Source: Verrucomicrobiota bacterium (GTDB lineage: Bacteria; Verrucomicrobiota; Verrucomicrobiia; Limisphaerales; JADLHS01). From it: a stretch of DNA of 6,503 bases. Within the stretch, counting starts at the first letter, position 1. Every line of letters begins with the position of its first letter. Shown here in pieces: positions 1-5,475 of this stretch. The stretch spans positions 1 to 6,503 of the forward strand of contig SCTL01000167.1 in NCBI GenBank assembly GCA_004297495.1, in the 5' to 3' direction. The position numbers and the translations under genes are program-made. A model generated the notes under the pieces. That model made no database searches. It was not told the origin of the DNA and worked only from the letters and a program-made list of their open reading frames with translations.

Positions 1-33
1 GAAATAACTTCTCCCGCGCCGGCAACTCCCGCC

Positions 34-744
34 ATGGTCAACGTCATCTGCATGAAGTGGGGGACAAAGTATCCCGCTTCCGACGTCAACCGCCTGCGCA
101 GCATGGTGCGGCGGCATCTCAGCCGGCCTCATCGTTTCATTTGCTTCACTGACGAGTCGGCGGGGATTGATCCCTCCGTGGAAATTCGCCCGCTGCCCCA
201 AGTCAACGTTCCGCCCGGCCCGGAACGTTGCTGGCGCAAGCTCGGCGTCTTCGATCAGAAACAGACGCAACTCGAGGGCGTCACGCTGTTTCTCGACCTT
301 GATATCATCGTGCTGGATTCGCTCGATCCGTTCTTCGAGCATCCCGGTGACTTCTGCATCATTCGCGACTGGCTGCGCGGCCATCGCAGCGTGGGCAATT
401 CCTCCGTGTTCCGCTTCGTGGCTGACCGTCACCAAAACGTCTTGCCGGCTTTTCACGCCGACACGCAACGCATCGCCGCCAATTATCGGTGCGACCAGGA
501 TTTTATTTCCGTGAGCGTCGGCCCGGTGACGTGGTGGCCGGAGGAATGGTGCCGCAGTTTCAAATACCACTGCATGTATTCGTTTCCGTTCGCATTCTTC
601 CGCGCGCCCAAACGGCCCGCCGGCACACGGCTGCTTATCTTTCACGGCTTCCCCAAGCCCGAGGAAGCCATCGCCGGCACCTGCCGCAAGTTCGGTCTGC
701 GTTACGCCAAGCCCTCGCCGTGGCTGGCGGAACATTGGCAATAG
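34..744 (+). CDS. GT-A-fold (GT8-like) glycosyltransferase, putative
   Basis: This 236-residue protein is probably a cytoplasmic sugar-nucleotide-dependent glycosyltransferase; donor and acceptor cannot be told. It opens with a beta-strand (VNVICMKWG) followed by RPHRFICFTDE (residues 31-41), typical of a GT-A Rossmann start. A hydrophobic strand ends in a DxD-type metal motif, FLDLDIIV, with D88 and D90. NSSVFRF (122-128) and DQDFIS (154-159) resemble the acceptor-side and second acidic motifs of the fold. IFHGFPKPEE (202-211) resembles the C-terminal H-x-x-G-x-x-K-P metal/phosphate motif of GT8. No signal peptide or membrane segment is visible. The ATG at 34 is chosen because conserved-looking sequence starts there. 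The frame is open to the left edge without another ATG/GTG/TTG, so an upstream start outside the window is possible; ATG 52 is a less likely internal start. ruvC follows after 56-86 bp. The fold call is moderate and the exact family uncertain. Confidence 0.72.
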   Translation: MVNVICMKWGTKYPASDVNRLRSMVRRHLSRPHRFICFTDESAGIDPSVEIRPLPQVNVPPGPERCWRKLGVFDQKQTQLEGVTLFLDLDIIVLDSLDPFFEHPGDFCIIRDWLRGHRSVGNSSVFRFVADRHQNVLPAFHADTQRIAANYRCDQDFISVSVGPVTWWPEEWCRSFKYHCMYSFPFAFFRAPKRPAGTRLLIFHGFPKPEEAIAGTCRKFGLRYAKPSPWLAEHWQ

Positions 745-830
745 CTGCCGCGTTCGGTTTTCTCCTTTTGCCCGTTGGGGTTCGTTGGCAAAGTCTGCCT
801 GTGGGAATCACGCTCGAACAATTCAACCAG

Positions 831-1412
831 ATGACCGCGCGCGTCTCGGGCCGCAAACCGCGCGGGGCGGCGCCGGTGTTCGAGCCGCTGCCCACGCGCA
901 GCACTGGCAAACACACGATCATCCTCGGCCTCGATCCATCGCTGCGCGGCACGGGCTTCGGTGTGATTCAACCGGCTAAACCCTGTCCGCGCACGCTCGC
1001 GCAGGGGACGATCTCCTGCCCGGCCAATTGGGAACGCTCGCGCTGTCTCGCGAAGATCGCGCAGACGCTGCGCGACTTGGTCCGCGAACAGAAGCCGACG
1101 GTCTGCATCGTGGAAGGATTGTTCTACGCGCAAAATCTTCAGACCGCGCTCATCATGGGCGAAGCCCGCGGCGCAGCGCTGGCCGTGATTGCGGAAGCCG
1201 GGCTGGAGATTTTTGAAATCGCGCCGCGCAAAGTGAAGCAAGCCATCGTCGGCTACGGCGCGGCACAAAAACTAGCCGTCGCCAAGATGGTGCAGCGCAT
1301 GTTGCAGTTGACCGAACCACCTGCGCCCGACGCCGCCGACGCGCTGGCGCTGGCGCTGACGCACGCGCAGGAGCAAGGCAGATACACGCTGACGCCACCG
1401 AAACGGATTTAG
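831..1412 (+). CDS. ruvC: RuvC, Holliday junction resolvase (endonuclease)
   Basis: RuvC is the dimeric RNase H-fold endonuclease that nicks Holliday junctions symmetrically after RuvAB branch migration. Counting from ATG 831 (193 aa), the four acidic metal ligands are visible: D35 in ILGLDPSLRGTGFG, E95 in CIVEGLFYAQN, and D167 and D170 in APDAADALALAL. ERSRCLAKIAQTLRDLV (68-84) and APRKVKQAIVGYGAAQK (131-147) match the family's helix and DNA-binding region. The core is full length, but about 28 residues precede the first beta strand, which in most RuvC proteins lies almost at the N terminus. The start is therefore uncertain: GTG 801 would add MGITLEQFNQ, which also looks protein-like, and no clear Shine-Dalgarno precedes either site. 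The frame stays open back to 489, but that part overlaps the glycosyltransferase gene and is not believed. ruvA follows after 122 bp occupied mainly by a repeat. Confidence 0.95.
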   Translation: MTARVSGRKPRGAAPVFEPLPTRSTGKHTIILGLDPSLRGTGFGVIQPAKPCPRTLAQGTISCPANWERSRCLAKIAQTLRDLVREQKPTVCIVEGLFYAQNLQTALIMGEARGAALAVIAEAGLEIFEIAPRKVKQAIVGYGAAQKLAVAKMVQRMLQLTEPPAPDAADALALALTHAQEQGRYTLTPPKRI

Positions 1413-1426
1413 ACTTCGAAAATGAG

Positions 1427-1522
1427 AACATTCAACATTCAACATTCAACGCTCAACGTCGAAGTAGCTTCGCACACGGGCTGCCTTGGAAGTTCGACGT
1501 TGAAGGTTGAAGGTTGAATGTT
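1427..1522. repeat. Heptamer-armed palindromic repeat, copy 1 (ruvC-ruvA gap)
   Basis: This imperfect inverted repeat fills the space between ruvC and ruvA. The left arm (1427-1463) contains three tandem ATTCAAC heptamers (1430-1450), then GCTCAAC and GTCGAA. The right arm (1493-1522) starts TTCGAC and continues with GTTGAAG, GTTGAAG and GTTGAAT. The arms pair if one left heptamer is bulged out. The 29-nt centre contains ACACG and GCCTTGG, both also present in the centre of copy 2 at 2148-2242, so the two are paralogous elements and not merely similar simple repeats. The right end lies 12 bp before the ruvA ATG, so the element sits in the ruvA leader. No U-tract follows, so it is not a standard intrinsic terminator. 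Confidence 0.9.
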
Positions 1523-1534
1523 TCCGCCTGAACC

Positions 1535-2137
1535 ATGATTACCTTTCTCCACGGCAAACTCGTCGAGGCGCTGCCCACGCAAGTCACGGTGGATGTGAAC
1601 GGCGTCGGCTACGAGGCGCTCATTCCGCTCTCGTCCTTCGATAAACTCCCGCCGCCCGGCGGCGAAGTGAAATTACTCACGCACCTCGCCGTGCGCGAAG
1701 ACGCCCACGTGCTCTACGGTTTTGCGACCGTGGCCGAGCGCGAATTGTTTCGCATGTTGATCAACAACGTCAGCGGCATCGGCCCGAAAACCGCGCTGAA
1801 TATTTTGAGCGGCATGAACGCGGTCGCCTTTCGCGGCGCGGTGGCCAATGGCGATGTGAAGGCGCTTTCACAAATCTCCGGCGTTGGGAAAAAAAGCGCC
1901 GAGCGCATCGTGGTGGAATTGCGCGACAAGGTCGGTGCAGCGGGCGCGTGGGAGGCATCAAGCGCCGCGCGTTCGCTTTCCGCCGCCGATCAGAAGATCA
2001 ACGACGCGGTGCTCGCGCTCATGGCGCTGGGCTTCAAACAAGTCGAGGCCCACGACACCGTGCGCGCCGCGCAGACGATGCTCGGCGAGAGCGCGACGGT
2101 GGAAGCGCTCGTGCGGGCGGCGTTGAAGAAGGGGTGA
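1535..2137 (+). CDS. ruvA: RuvA, Holliday junction recognition subunit
   Basis: RuvA forms a tetramer (or paired tetramers) that holds the four-way junction flat and loads the RuvB motor for branch migration. The 200-residue length is normal. Domain I is an OB fold (about 1-63: MITFLHGKLV, VDVNGVGYEA, VREDAHVLYGF). It includes the acidic pin at E55-D56, the same numbering as in E. coli RuvA. Domain II has two helix-hairpin-helix motifs, NNVSGIGPKTALNIL (77-91) and LSQISGVGKKSAERIVVEL (111-129). After a flexible linker (about 134-152), domain III (about 153-200: NDAVLALMALGFKQVEAHDTV) is the UBA-like RuvB-contacting module. The ATG gives the canonical N terminus; no strong ribosome-binding site is visible and the leader is repeat sequence. 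Palindromic repeats of one family lie on both sides. RuvB, its obligate partner, is not in this window and must be encoded elsewhere. Confidence 0.97.
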   Translation: MITFLHGKLVEALPTQVTVDVNGVGYEALIPLSSFDKLPPPGGEVKLLTHLAVREDAHVLYGFATVAERELFRMLINNVSGIGPKTALNILSGMNAVAFRGAVANGDVKALSQISGVGKKSAERIVVELRDKVGAAGAWEASSAARSLSAADQKINDAVLALMALGFKQVEAHDTVRAAQTMLGESATVEALVRAALKKG

Positions 2138-2147
2138 AGATGACCGC

Positions 2148-2242
2148 ACATTCAACATTCAACATTCAACGCCCAACATCGAACTGGCGCGTTCGGACAC
2201 GCAGCCTTGGGAGTTGGGCGTTGAATGTTGAATGTTGAATGT
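2148..2242. repeat. Heptamer-armed palindromic repeat, copy 2 (perfect 30-bp arms)
   Basis: The left arm at 2148-2177 and right arm at 2213-2242 are exact reverse complements over 30 bp, separated by a 35-nt centre. Each arm is built from three ATTCAAC (or GTTGAAT) heptamers plus one GCCCAAC (or GTTGGGC). The centre carries GTTCGGACACG and GCCTTGGGAGTT, which align with the centre of copy 1. The element begins 10 bp after the ruvA stop and ends 20 bp before the acyltransferase ATG, so almost the whole gap is repeat. Such a stem could form an RNA hairpin or a DNA cruciform. No T-run follows it, so a terminator role is not supported. Confidence 0.95.
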
Positions 2243-2262
2243 TCCGTTTCCGCTGACTCCAA

Positions 2263-2958
2263 ATGCCGAACGCCACCACTCCTCCAGCGCCCAAAAAATC
2301 CGGCATCGTCGTGCCGCACGCGCCCGCGTGGCATCAGCGCCTGGCCGCGTGGATTCTCGGCGCCGCGTTGCGAGTGGTGAGCGCGACGCTGCGTTACTCG
2401 TGGGACAACCGCACTGGGGAGACGAGGGAGCAAACGATCTTTTGCGTCTGGCACAACCGGCTGGCGCTTTGCATGAAGGCGTATTTCAACGACGCGTGCC
2501 CGCGGGGCCGCCACACCGCCGGGCTGGCCGCGCTCATCAGCGCGAGCAAGGACGGCGCGTTTCTCGCGGCAGTGCTCGAACAGTTCGGCGTGCAACCGGT
2601 GCGCGGCTCATCCAGCCGGCGCGGCGCGCAGGCGTTGCGCGAGCTGACGAGCTGGGCCCGCAAAAATCATGACATCGCGATCACGCCCGACGGTCCGCGC
2701 GGACCGTGCTACGTCGCGCAGGACGGCGTGCTGGCGCTGGCGCAAATCACGGGGCTGCGGATCGTCCCGGTGTCCTATTCGCTGAACTGGAAAATCCGGC
2801 TCAAGAGTTGGGATCGTTTCCTCGTACCGCTGCCCTTCGCGCGGTGTGAAATGATTTATGGCCGGCCGCTCCGCGTGCCGCGCGAAGCCACGCCCGCCGA
2901 GCGCGAGGAATTGCGCCGGCAACTGGAAGCCGAGTTGAAGGCGATCACGCGGGATTGA
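2263..2958 (+). CDS. DUF374 / lysophospholipid acyltransferase-like protein
   Basis: This 231-residue protein belongs to the DUF374 group of the LPLAT acyltransferase superfamily, which is related to enzymes that acylate lipid A or glycerolipid precursors at the inner membrane; the real substrate is unknown. Family signatures appear in order: an N-terminal amphipathic/hydrophobic stretch (about 27-44) that could sit on the membrane; IFCVWHNRLAL (59-69) with the probable catalytic H64; ALISASKDGAFLAAVLEQFG (90-109), the S-x-S-x-D-G block; VRGSSSRRGAQALREL (113-128); and ITPDGPRGP (140-148), a hallmark of this group. IVPVSYS (167-173) follows. The C terminus ends in a charged helix (about 211-228). 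The first ATG of the frame after the repeat is used, without a clear Shine-Dalgarno. It lies between ruvA and priA in the same direction, an odd neighbour for DNA repair genes. Confidence 0.9.
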   Translation: MPNATTPPAPKKSGIVVPHAPAWHQRLAAWILGAALRVVSATLRYSWDNRTGETREQTIFCVWHNRLALCMKAYFNDACPRGRHTAGLAALISASKDGAFLAAVLEQFGVQPVRGSSSRRGAQALRELTSWARKNHDIAITPDGPRGPCYVAQDGVLALAQITGLRIVPVSYSLNWKIRLKSWDRFLVPLPFARCEMIYGRPLRVPREATPAEREELRRQLEAELKAITRD

Positions 2959-2960
2959 AC

Positions 2961-3064
2961 GGAGCGCGACCGTCCCGGTCGCAGCGCGGCGATTGCGGAG
3001 CGCGCTTGGAAATTTCCGGCGGCTGATGCGTGGTGGCGTGCTGCGGGCGGGACGCCCGCGCTCC
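2961..3064. repeat. 104-bp nested palindromic element (acyltransferase-priA gap)
   Basis: The 25-nt ends (2961-2985 and 3040-3064) are inverted relative to each other and differ at only four positions. Each end is itself a small hairpin: GCGACCG-TCC-CGGTCGC on the left, and on the right, read on the minus strand, GCGGGCG-TCC-CGCCCGC. The four differences are paired, so both hairpins stay perfect. The middle contains GGAAATTTCC (3008-3017), whose centre coincides exactly with the centre of the 104-bp element, while the rest of the interior has diverged. The element starts two bases after the acyltransferase stop codon. A single palindromic mobile or MITE/REP-like unit is the likely explanation. 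The right hairpin has no T-tract and is not a clear terminator. Confidence 0.82.
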
Positions 3065-3079
3065 TCCCGTGGCTTGACT

Positions 3080-3107
3080 CTCAACCCTCAACTCTCAACT
3101 CTCAACT
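3080..3107. repeat. Four tandem CTCAACT-type heptamers before priA
   Basis: Four consecutive 7-bp units occur: CTCAACC, then CTCAACT three times, ending five bases (CCGC included in the leader) short of the priA start region. No matching GTTGAG arm is found nearby, so this looks like one arm of a heptamer palindrome of a sister family to the ATTCAAC elements at 1427-1522 and 2148-2242. The repeat replaces the place where a ribosome-binding site would be expected for priA, and no Shine-Dalgarno-like purine run is visible there. Confidence 0.85.
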
Positions 3108-3111
3108 CCGC

Positions 3112-5460
3112 ATGATCGCCCGCGTCTCGCTCGAAATCGCGCTCCGCAAGGAGTTCGATTACGCCATCCCGCCGGAACTGACGGGCCGCGTGGACGTCGG
3201 CACGCGCGTGCAAGTGCCGTTCGGGCCGCGCAAAGTTTTGGGCGTCGTCACCGCGCTGGCGGAGGAATCCGCGCACGCGCGACTCAAGCCGATCATCAAA
3301 GTCATCGGCGCGCAGTCGCTCGTCACGCCGCGCGTGCTGCAACTCGCGCGCTGGATTGCGGACTACTATTGCTGCGCGCCGGAGATCGCGCTCAAGAGCG
3401 TGCTGCCCGAGGCCGTGCGCAAGGAAGACGCCGGCTGGCGCGAGCGGCTGTTTGTGCGTGCGCTGCCGGTGAGCGGGGAATTTCCGAAGTTGCCCAAGCG
3501 ACAACAGGATGTCTGGCACATTGTCGAGGAGCGGCGGGAAATTTTATTGAGCGAACTACTTGGCCTCGCGGAAACCACGTCCGCGACCGTGCGCAAACTG
3601 GAAGATCGCGGCCTCGTGTCCGTCTCCAGCGAAATCTCGGAGCGCGATCCTTACTCGCGGGAGGAAATTTTGCCGAGCCAGCCGCTGGTGTTGAACCCGG
3701 CGCAGGCTGCTGCGCTGGAGAAGATCACGGCGGCGATGGATCGGAAAGAGGATGGAAGATCGAAGATGGTAGATGGAAAAGCCAAGCCATCCTCCATCCT
3801 CCATCCTCCATCCTCAACTTTCCTTCTCCACGGCGTCACCGGCTCGGGCAAGACCGAAGTTTATTTGCAGGCCATCGCGCGCGCGCTGGCGCAGGGCAAA
3901 GGCGCGATCGTGCTCGTGCCGGAAATTTCGCTCACACCGCAAACAGTCGAGCGTTTCAAATCGCGCTTCAGTCACGGCCCGCAACAGACGCTCGTGGCCG
4001 TCCTGCATTCGCACTTGAGCGCGGGCGAGCGGCATGACGAGTGGCATAAGATTCGTCAGGGCCGCGCTAGAATTGTGATTGGCGCGCGCTCGGCGATTTT
4101 TGCGCCCGTTGAACCGCTCGGACTCGTCATCGTGGACGAGGAGCACGAGCACACTTACAAGCAGGAGGAAGCCCCGCGCTACAATGCGCGCGACGTCGCC
4201 ATCATGCGCGGCCAGATGGAAGGCGCGGTGGTCGTGCTCGGCTCGGCCACGCCGTCGCTGGAGAGTTATCACAATTGCAAGAAGGGCAAATACGCGCTGC
4301 TCGAACTGCCCGAGCGTGTGGACAATCAGAAAATGCCCTTCGTGCGCGTGGTGGACATGCGCCAGGCCGCGCGCGGCGGGAAAGGGCCGCCGATTTTTTC
4401 ACCGCAACTCAAGGAAGCCATCACGCAACGGCTCGAACGCGGCGAGCAGACGATTTTGTTCCTGAACCGACGCGGCTACTCGACGGCGCTCGAATGTACG
4501 CAATGCGGTTACGTGGCGAATTGTCCGAATTGCAGTCTGTCGCTCACGTATCATCGCACCGACCAATGCCTGCGCTGTCACCTCTGCGGCTACACCGAAG
4601 CCGTGCCGGCGGTTTGTCCGAACGCGAAGTGCAAGAATCCCTCGATCCGCTACACGGGACTGGGCACGCAAAAAGTCGAGGACACGTTGAACAAACTTTT
4701 CCCGAAGGCGTGCGTACAGCGGATGGATTCGGACCTGATGAAGCGCAAGGAGGATTATCGCCGCATCCTCGGCGATTTTCGCGTGGGCAAGATTGATATA
4801 CTCGTCGGCACGCAAATGATCGCGAAGGGACTCCATTTTCCGAACGTCACGCTCGTCGGAATCATTTACGCGGACATGGCGCTGCATCAGCCGGATTTCC
4901 GGGCGGGCGAGCGGACGTTTCAACTGCTCACACAAGTCTCCGGTCGCGCCGGGCGCGGCGATGTGGAGGGTGAAGTGTTCGTGCAGGCGTTCACGCCGTT
5001 TCATCCGGCGATTCAGTACGCACGGCGGCACGACTTCGTGGGCTTCTACGAGCAGGAAATTGAATTCCGGCAGCAGTTGAACTATCCGCCGTTTCGCCGC
5101 GTGGCGTTGCTCACGTTGAAGGGGCACAACGAGGACAAGGTGAAATTTTCCGCGGAGCACGTGCGGAAGGAGTTGGCCAAACTATTAAGTGGCGACGAAC
5201 CCCTCACCCCGGCCCTCTCCCCATCCGATGGGGAGAGGGTGGCCGCAGGCCGGGTGAGGGGTGCGTTCAAAGATTTGATCATCGCCGGGCCGGCGCCGGC
5301 GCCGTTGCTGCGCGCGGAAAATTTTTATCGCTACCAACTCATGTTGCGCACGAGTCAGATGAGCAAACTCTCGGCAAGCCTCGCGAAGTTGATGACCACT
5401 CTTTCATTGCCGGAGGATGTGACCGTGACGGTGGACATTGATCCGGCGAGTTTGAGTTGA
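3112..5460 (+). CDS. priA: PriA, primosomal protein N' (replication restart helicase)
   Basis: PriA is the 3'-to-5' DNA helicase that recognises stalled or repaired forks and starts primosome reassembly. At 782 residues it is longer than the usual roughly 730. In order: the 3'-end-binding domain (about 1-100, ALRKEFDYAIPPEL, VQVPFGPRKVLGVV); a winged-helix region (about 125-175); Walker A GVTGSGKT (241-248); DEEH box (342-345); LGSATPSLESY; then a zinc-binding insertion with cysteines at 462, 465, 471, 474, 489, 492, 502 and 507 (an extra one at 486); helicase motif V VGTQMIAKGLHFPNV (from 565) and motif VI QVSGRAGRG (608-616); and a C-terminal domain. Part of the extra length comes from two palindromic repeats translated in frame, at about residues 213-235 and 697-717. 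The last zinc pair is C-x4-C where E. coli PriA has C-x2-C. All motor residues are intact, so the gene is probably functional. It ends 15 bp from the convergent enolase-like gene. Confidence 0.97.
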   Translation: MIARVSLEIALRKEFDYAIPPELTGRVDVGTRVQVPFGPRKVLGVVTALAEESAHARLKPIIKVIGAQSLVTPRVLQLARWIADYYCCAPEIALKSVLPEAVRKEDAGWRERLFVRALPVSGEFPKLPKRQQDVWHIVEERREILLSELLGLAETTSATVRKLEDRGLVSVSSEISERDPYSREEILPSQPLVLNPAQAAALEKITAAMDRKEDGRSKMVDGKAKPSSILHPPSSTFLLHGVTGSGKTEVYLQAIARALAQGKGAIVLVPEISLTPQTVERFKSRFSHGPQQTLVAVLHSHLSAGERHDEWHKIRQGRARIVIGARSAIFAPVEPLGLVIVDEEHEHTYKQEEAPRYNARDVAIMRGQMEGAVVVLGSATPSLESYHNCKKGKYALLELPERVDNQKMPFVRVVDMRQAARGGKGPPIFSPQLKEAITQRLERGEQTILFLNRRGYSTALECTQCGYVANCPNCSLSLTYHRTDQCLRCHLCGYTEAVPAVCPNAKCKNPSIRYTGLGTQKVEDTLNKLFPKACVQRMDSDLMKRKEDYRRILGDFRVGKIDILVGTQMIAKGLHFPNVTLVGIIYADMALHQPDFRAGERTFQLLTQVSGRAGRGDVEGEVFVQAFTPFHPAIQYARRHDFVGFYEQEIEFRQQLNYPPFRRVALLTLKGHNEDKVKFSAEHVRKELAKLLSGDEPLTPALSPSDGERVAAGRVRGAFKDLIIAGPAPAPLLRAENFYRYQLMLRTSQMSKLSASLAKLMTTLSLPEDVTVTVDIDPASLS
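3749..3814. repeat. Heptamer palindrome embedded in priA, upstream of Walker A
   Basis: A left arm of four heptamers (AGGATGG, AAGATCG, AAGATGG, TAGATGG; 3749-3776) faces a right arm of four exact CCATCCT heptamers (3787-3814) across a 10-nt loop (3777-3786). The arms pair with a few mismatches, all on the left. The total of 66 bp equals 22 codons, and the reading frame passes through without a stop, giving low-complexity sequence such as SKMVDGKAKP and SSILHPPSS. In other PriA proteins the segment between the first helicase helix and the FLLHGVTGSGKTE strand is a short loop, so the repeat looks like a tolerated insertion there. Confidence 0.88.
5200..5262. repeat. GC-rich palindrome embedded in priA C-terminal domain
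   Basis: The left arm CCCCTCACCC plus GG and CCCTCTCCCC (5200-5222) faces GGGGAGAGGG (5230-5239) and, after a 10-nt bulge (5240-5249), CCGGGTGAGGGG (5250-5261). It is translated in frame as about 21 residues (P697-G717), including PLTPALSPSDGER and AAGRVRG. Repeats of this CCTCACCC...CTCTCCCC type, and the peptide PLTPALSPSDGE, are familiar from many bacterial genomes, normally between genes. Here the element separates the end of a helix (RKELAKLL) from the strand DLIIAGPAPAPL, a surface loop position in E. coli PriA. Confidence 0.9.
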
Positions 5461-5475
5461 GCCGCGGCTTTCGTC

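Noticed and set aside
735..800. Hydrophobic run (LAIAAAFGFLLLPVGV) in frame with RuvC that looks like a membrane segment
   Set aside because: It lies before any likely start, the codons look like intergenic sequence, and a membrane anchor is not expected for RuvC.
489..830. Upstream extension of the RuvC frame by about 114 residues
   Set aside because: It overlaps the glycosyltransferase gene in another frame, shows no RuvC similarity, and is explained by the scarcity of stops in high-GC DNA.
1427..2242. CRISPR array
   Set aside because: The repeated units are 7 bp, contiguous and without unique spacers; the larger units are palindromes flanking a gene.
2152..2595. Minus-strand open frame across the copy 2 repeat and the acyltransferase gene
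   Set aside because: Its sequence is the complement of conserved acyltransferase motifs plus the palindrome; no independent signal.
4399..5160. Minus-strand open frame of 253 residues opposite priA
   Set aside because: It is antisense to the conserved zinc and helicase motifs of PriA and has the Arg-rich composition of a shadow frame; no recognisable domain.
5461..5475. Terminator between the convergent priA and enolase-like genes
   Set aside because: Only a GCCGCGGC self-complementary octamer is present in this short gap, with no loop and no T-tract adequate for a bidirectional terminator.
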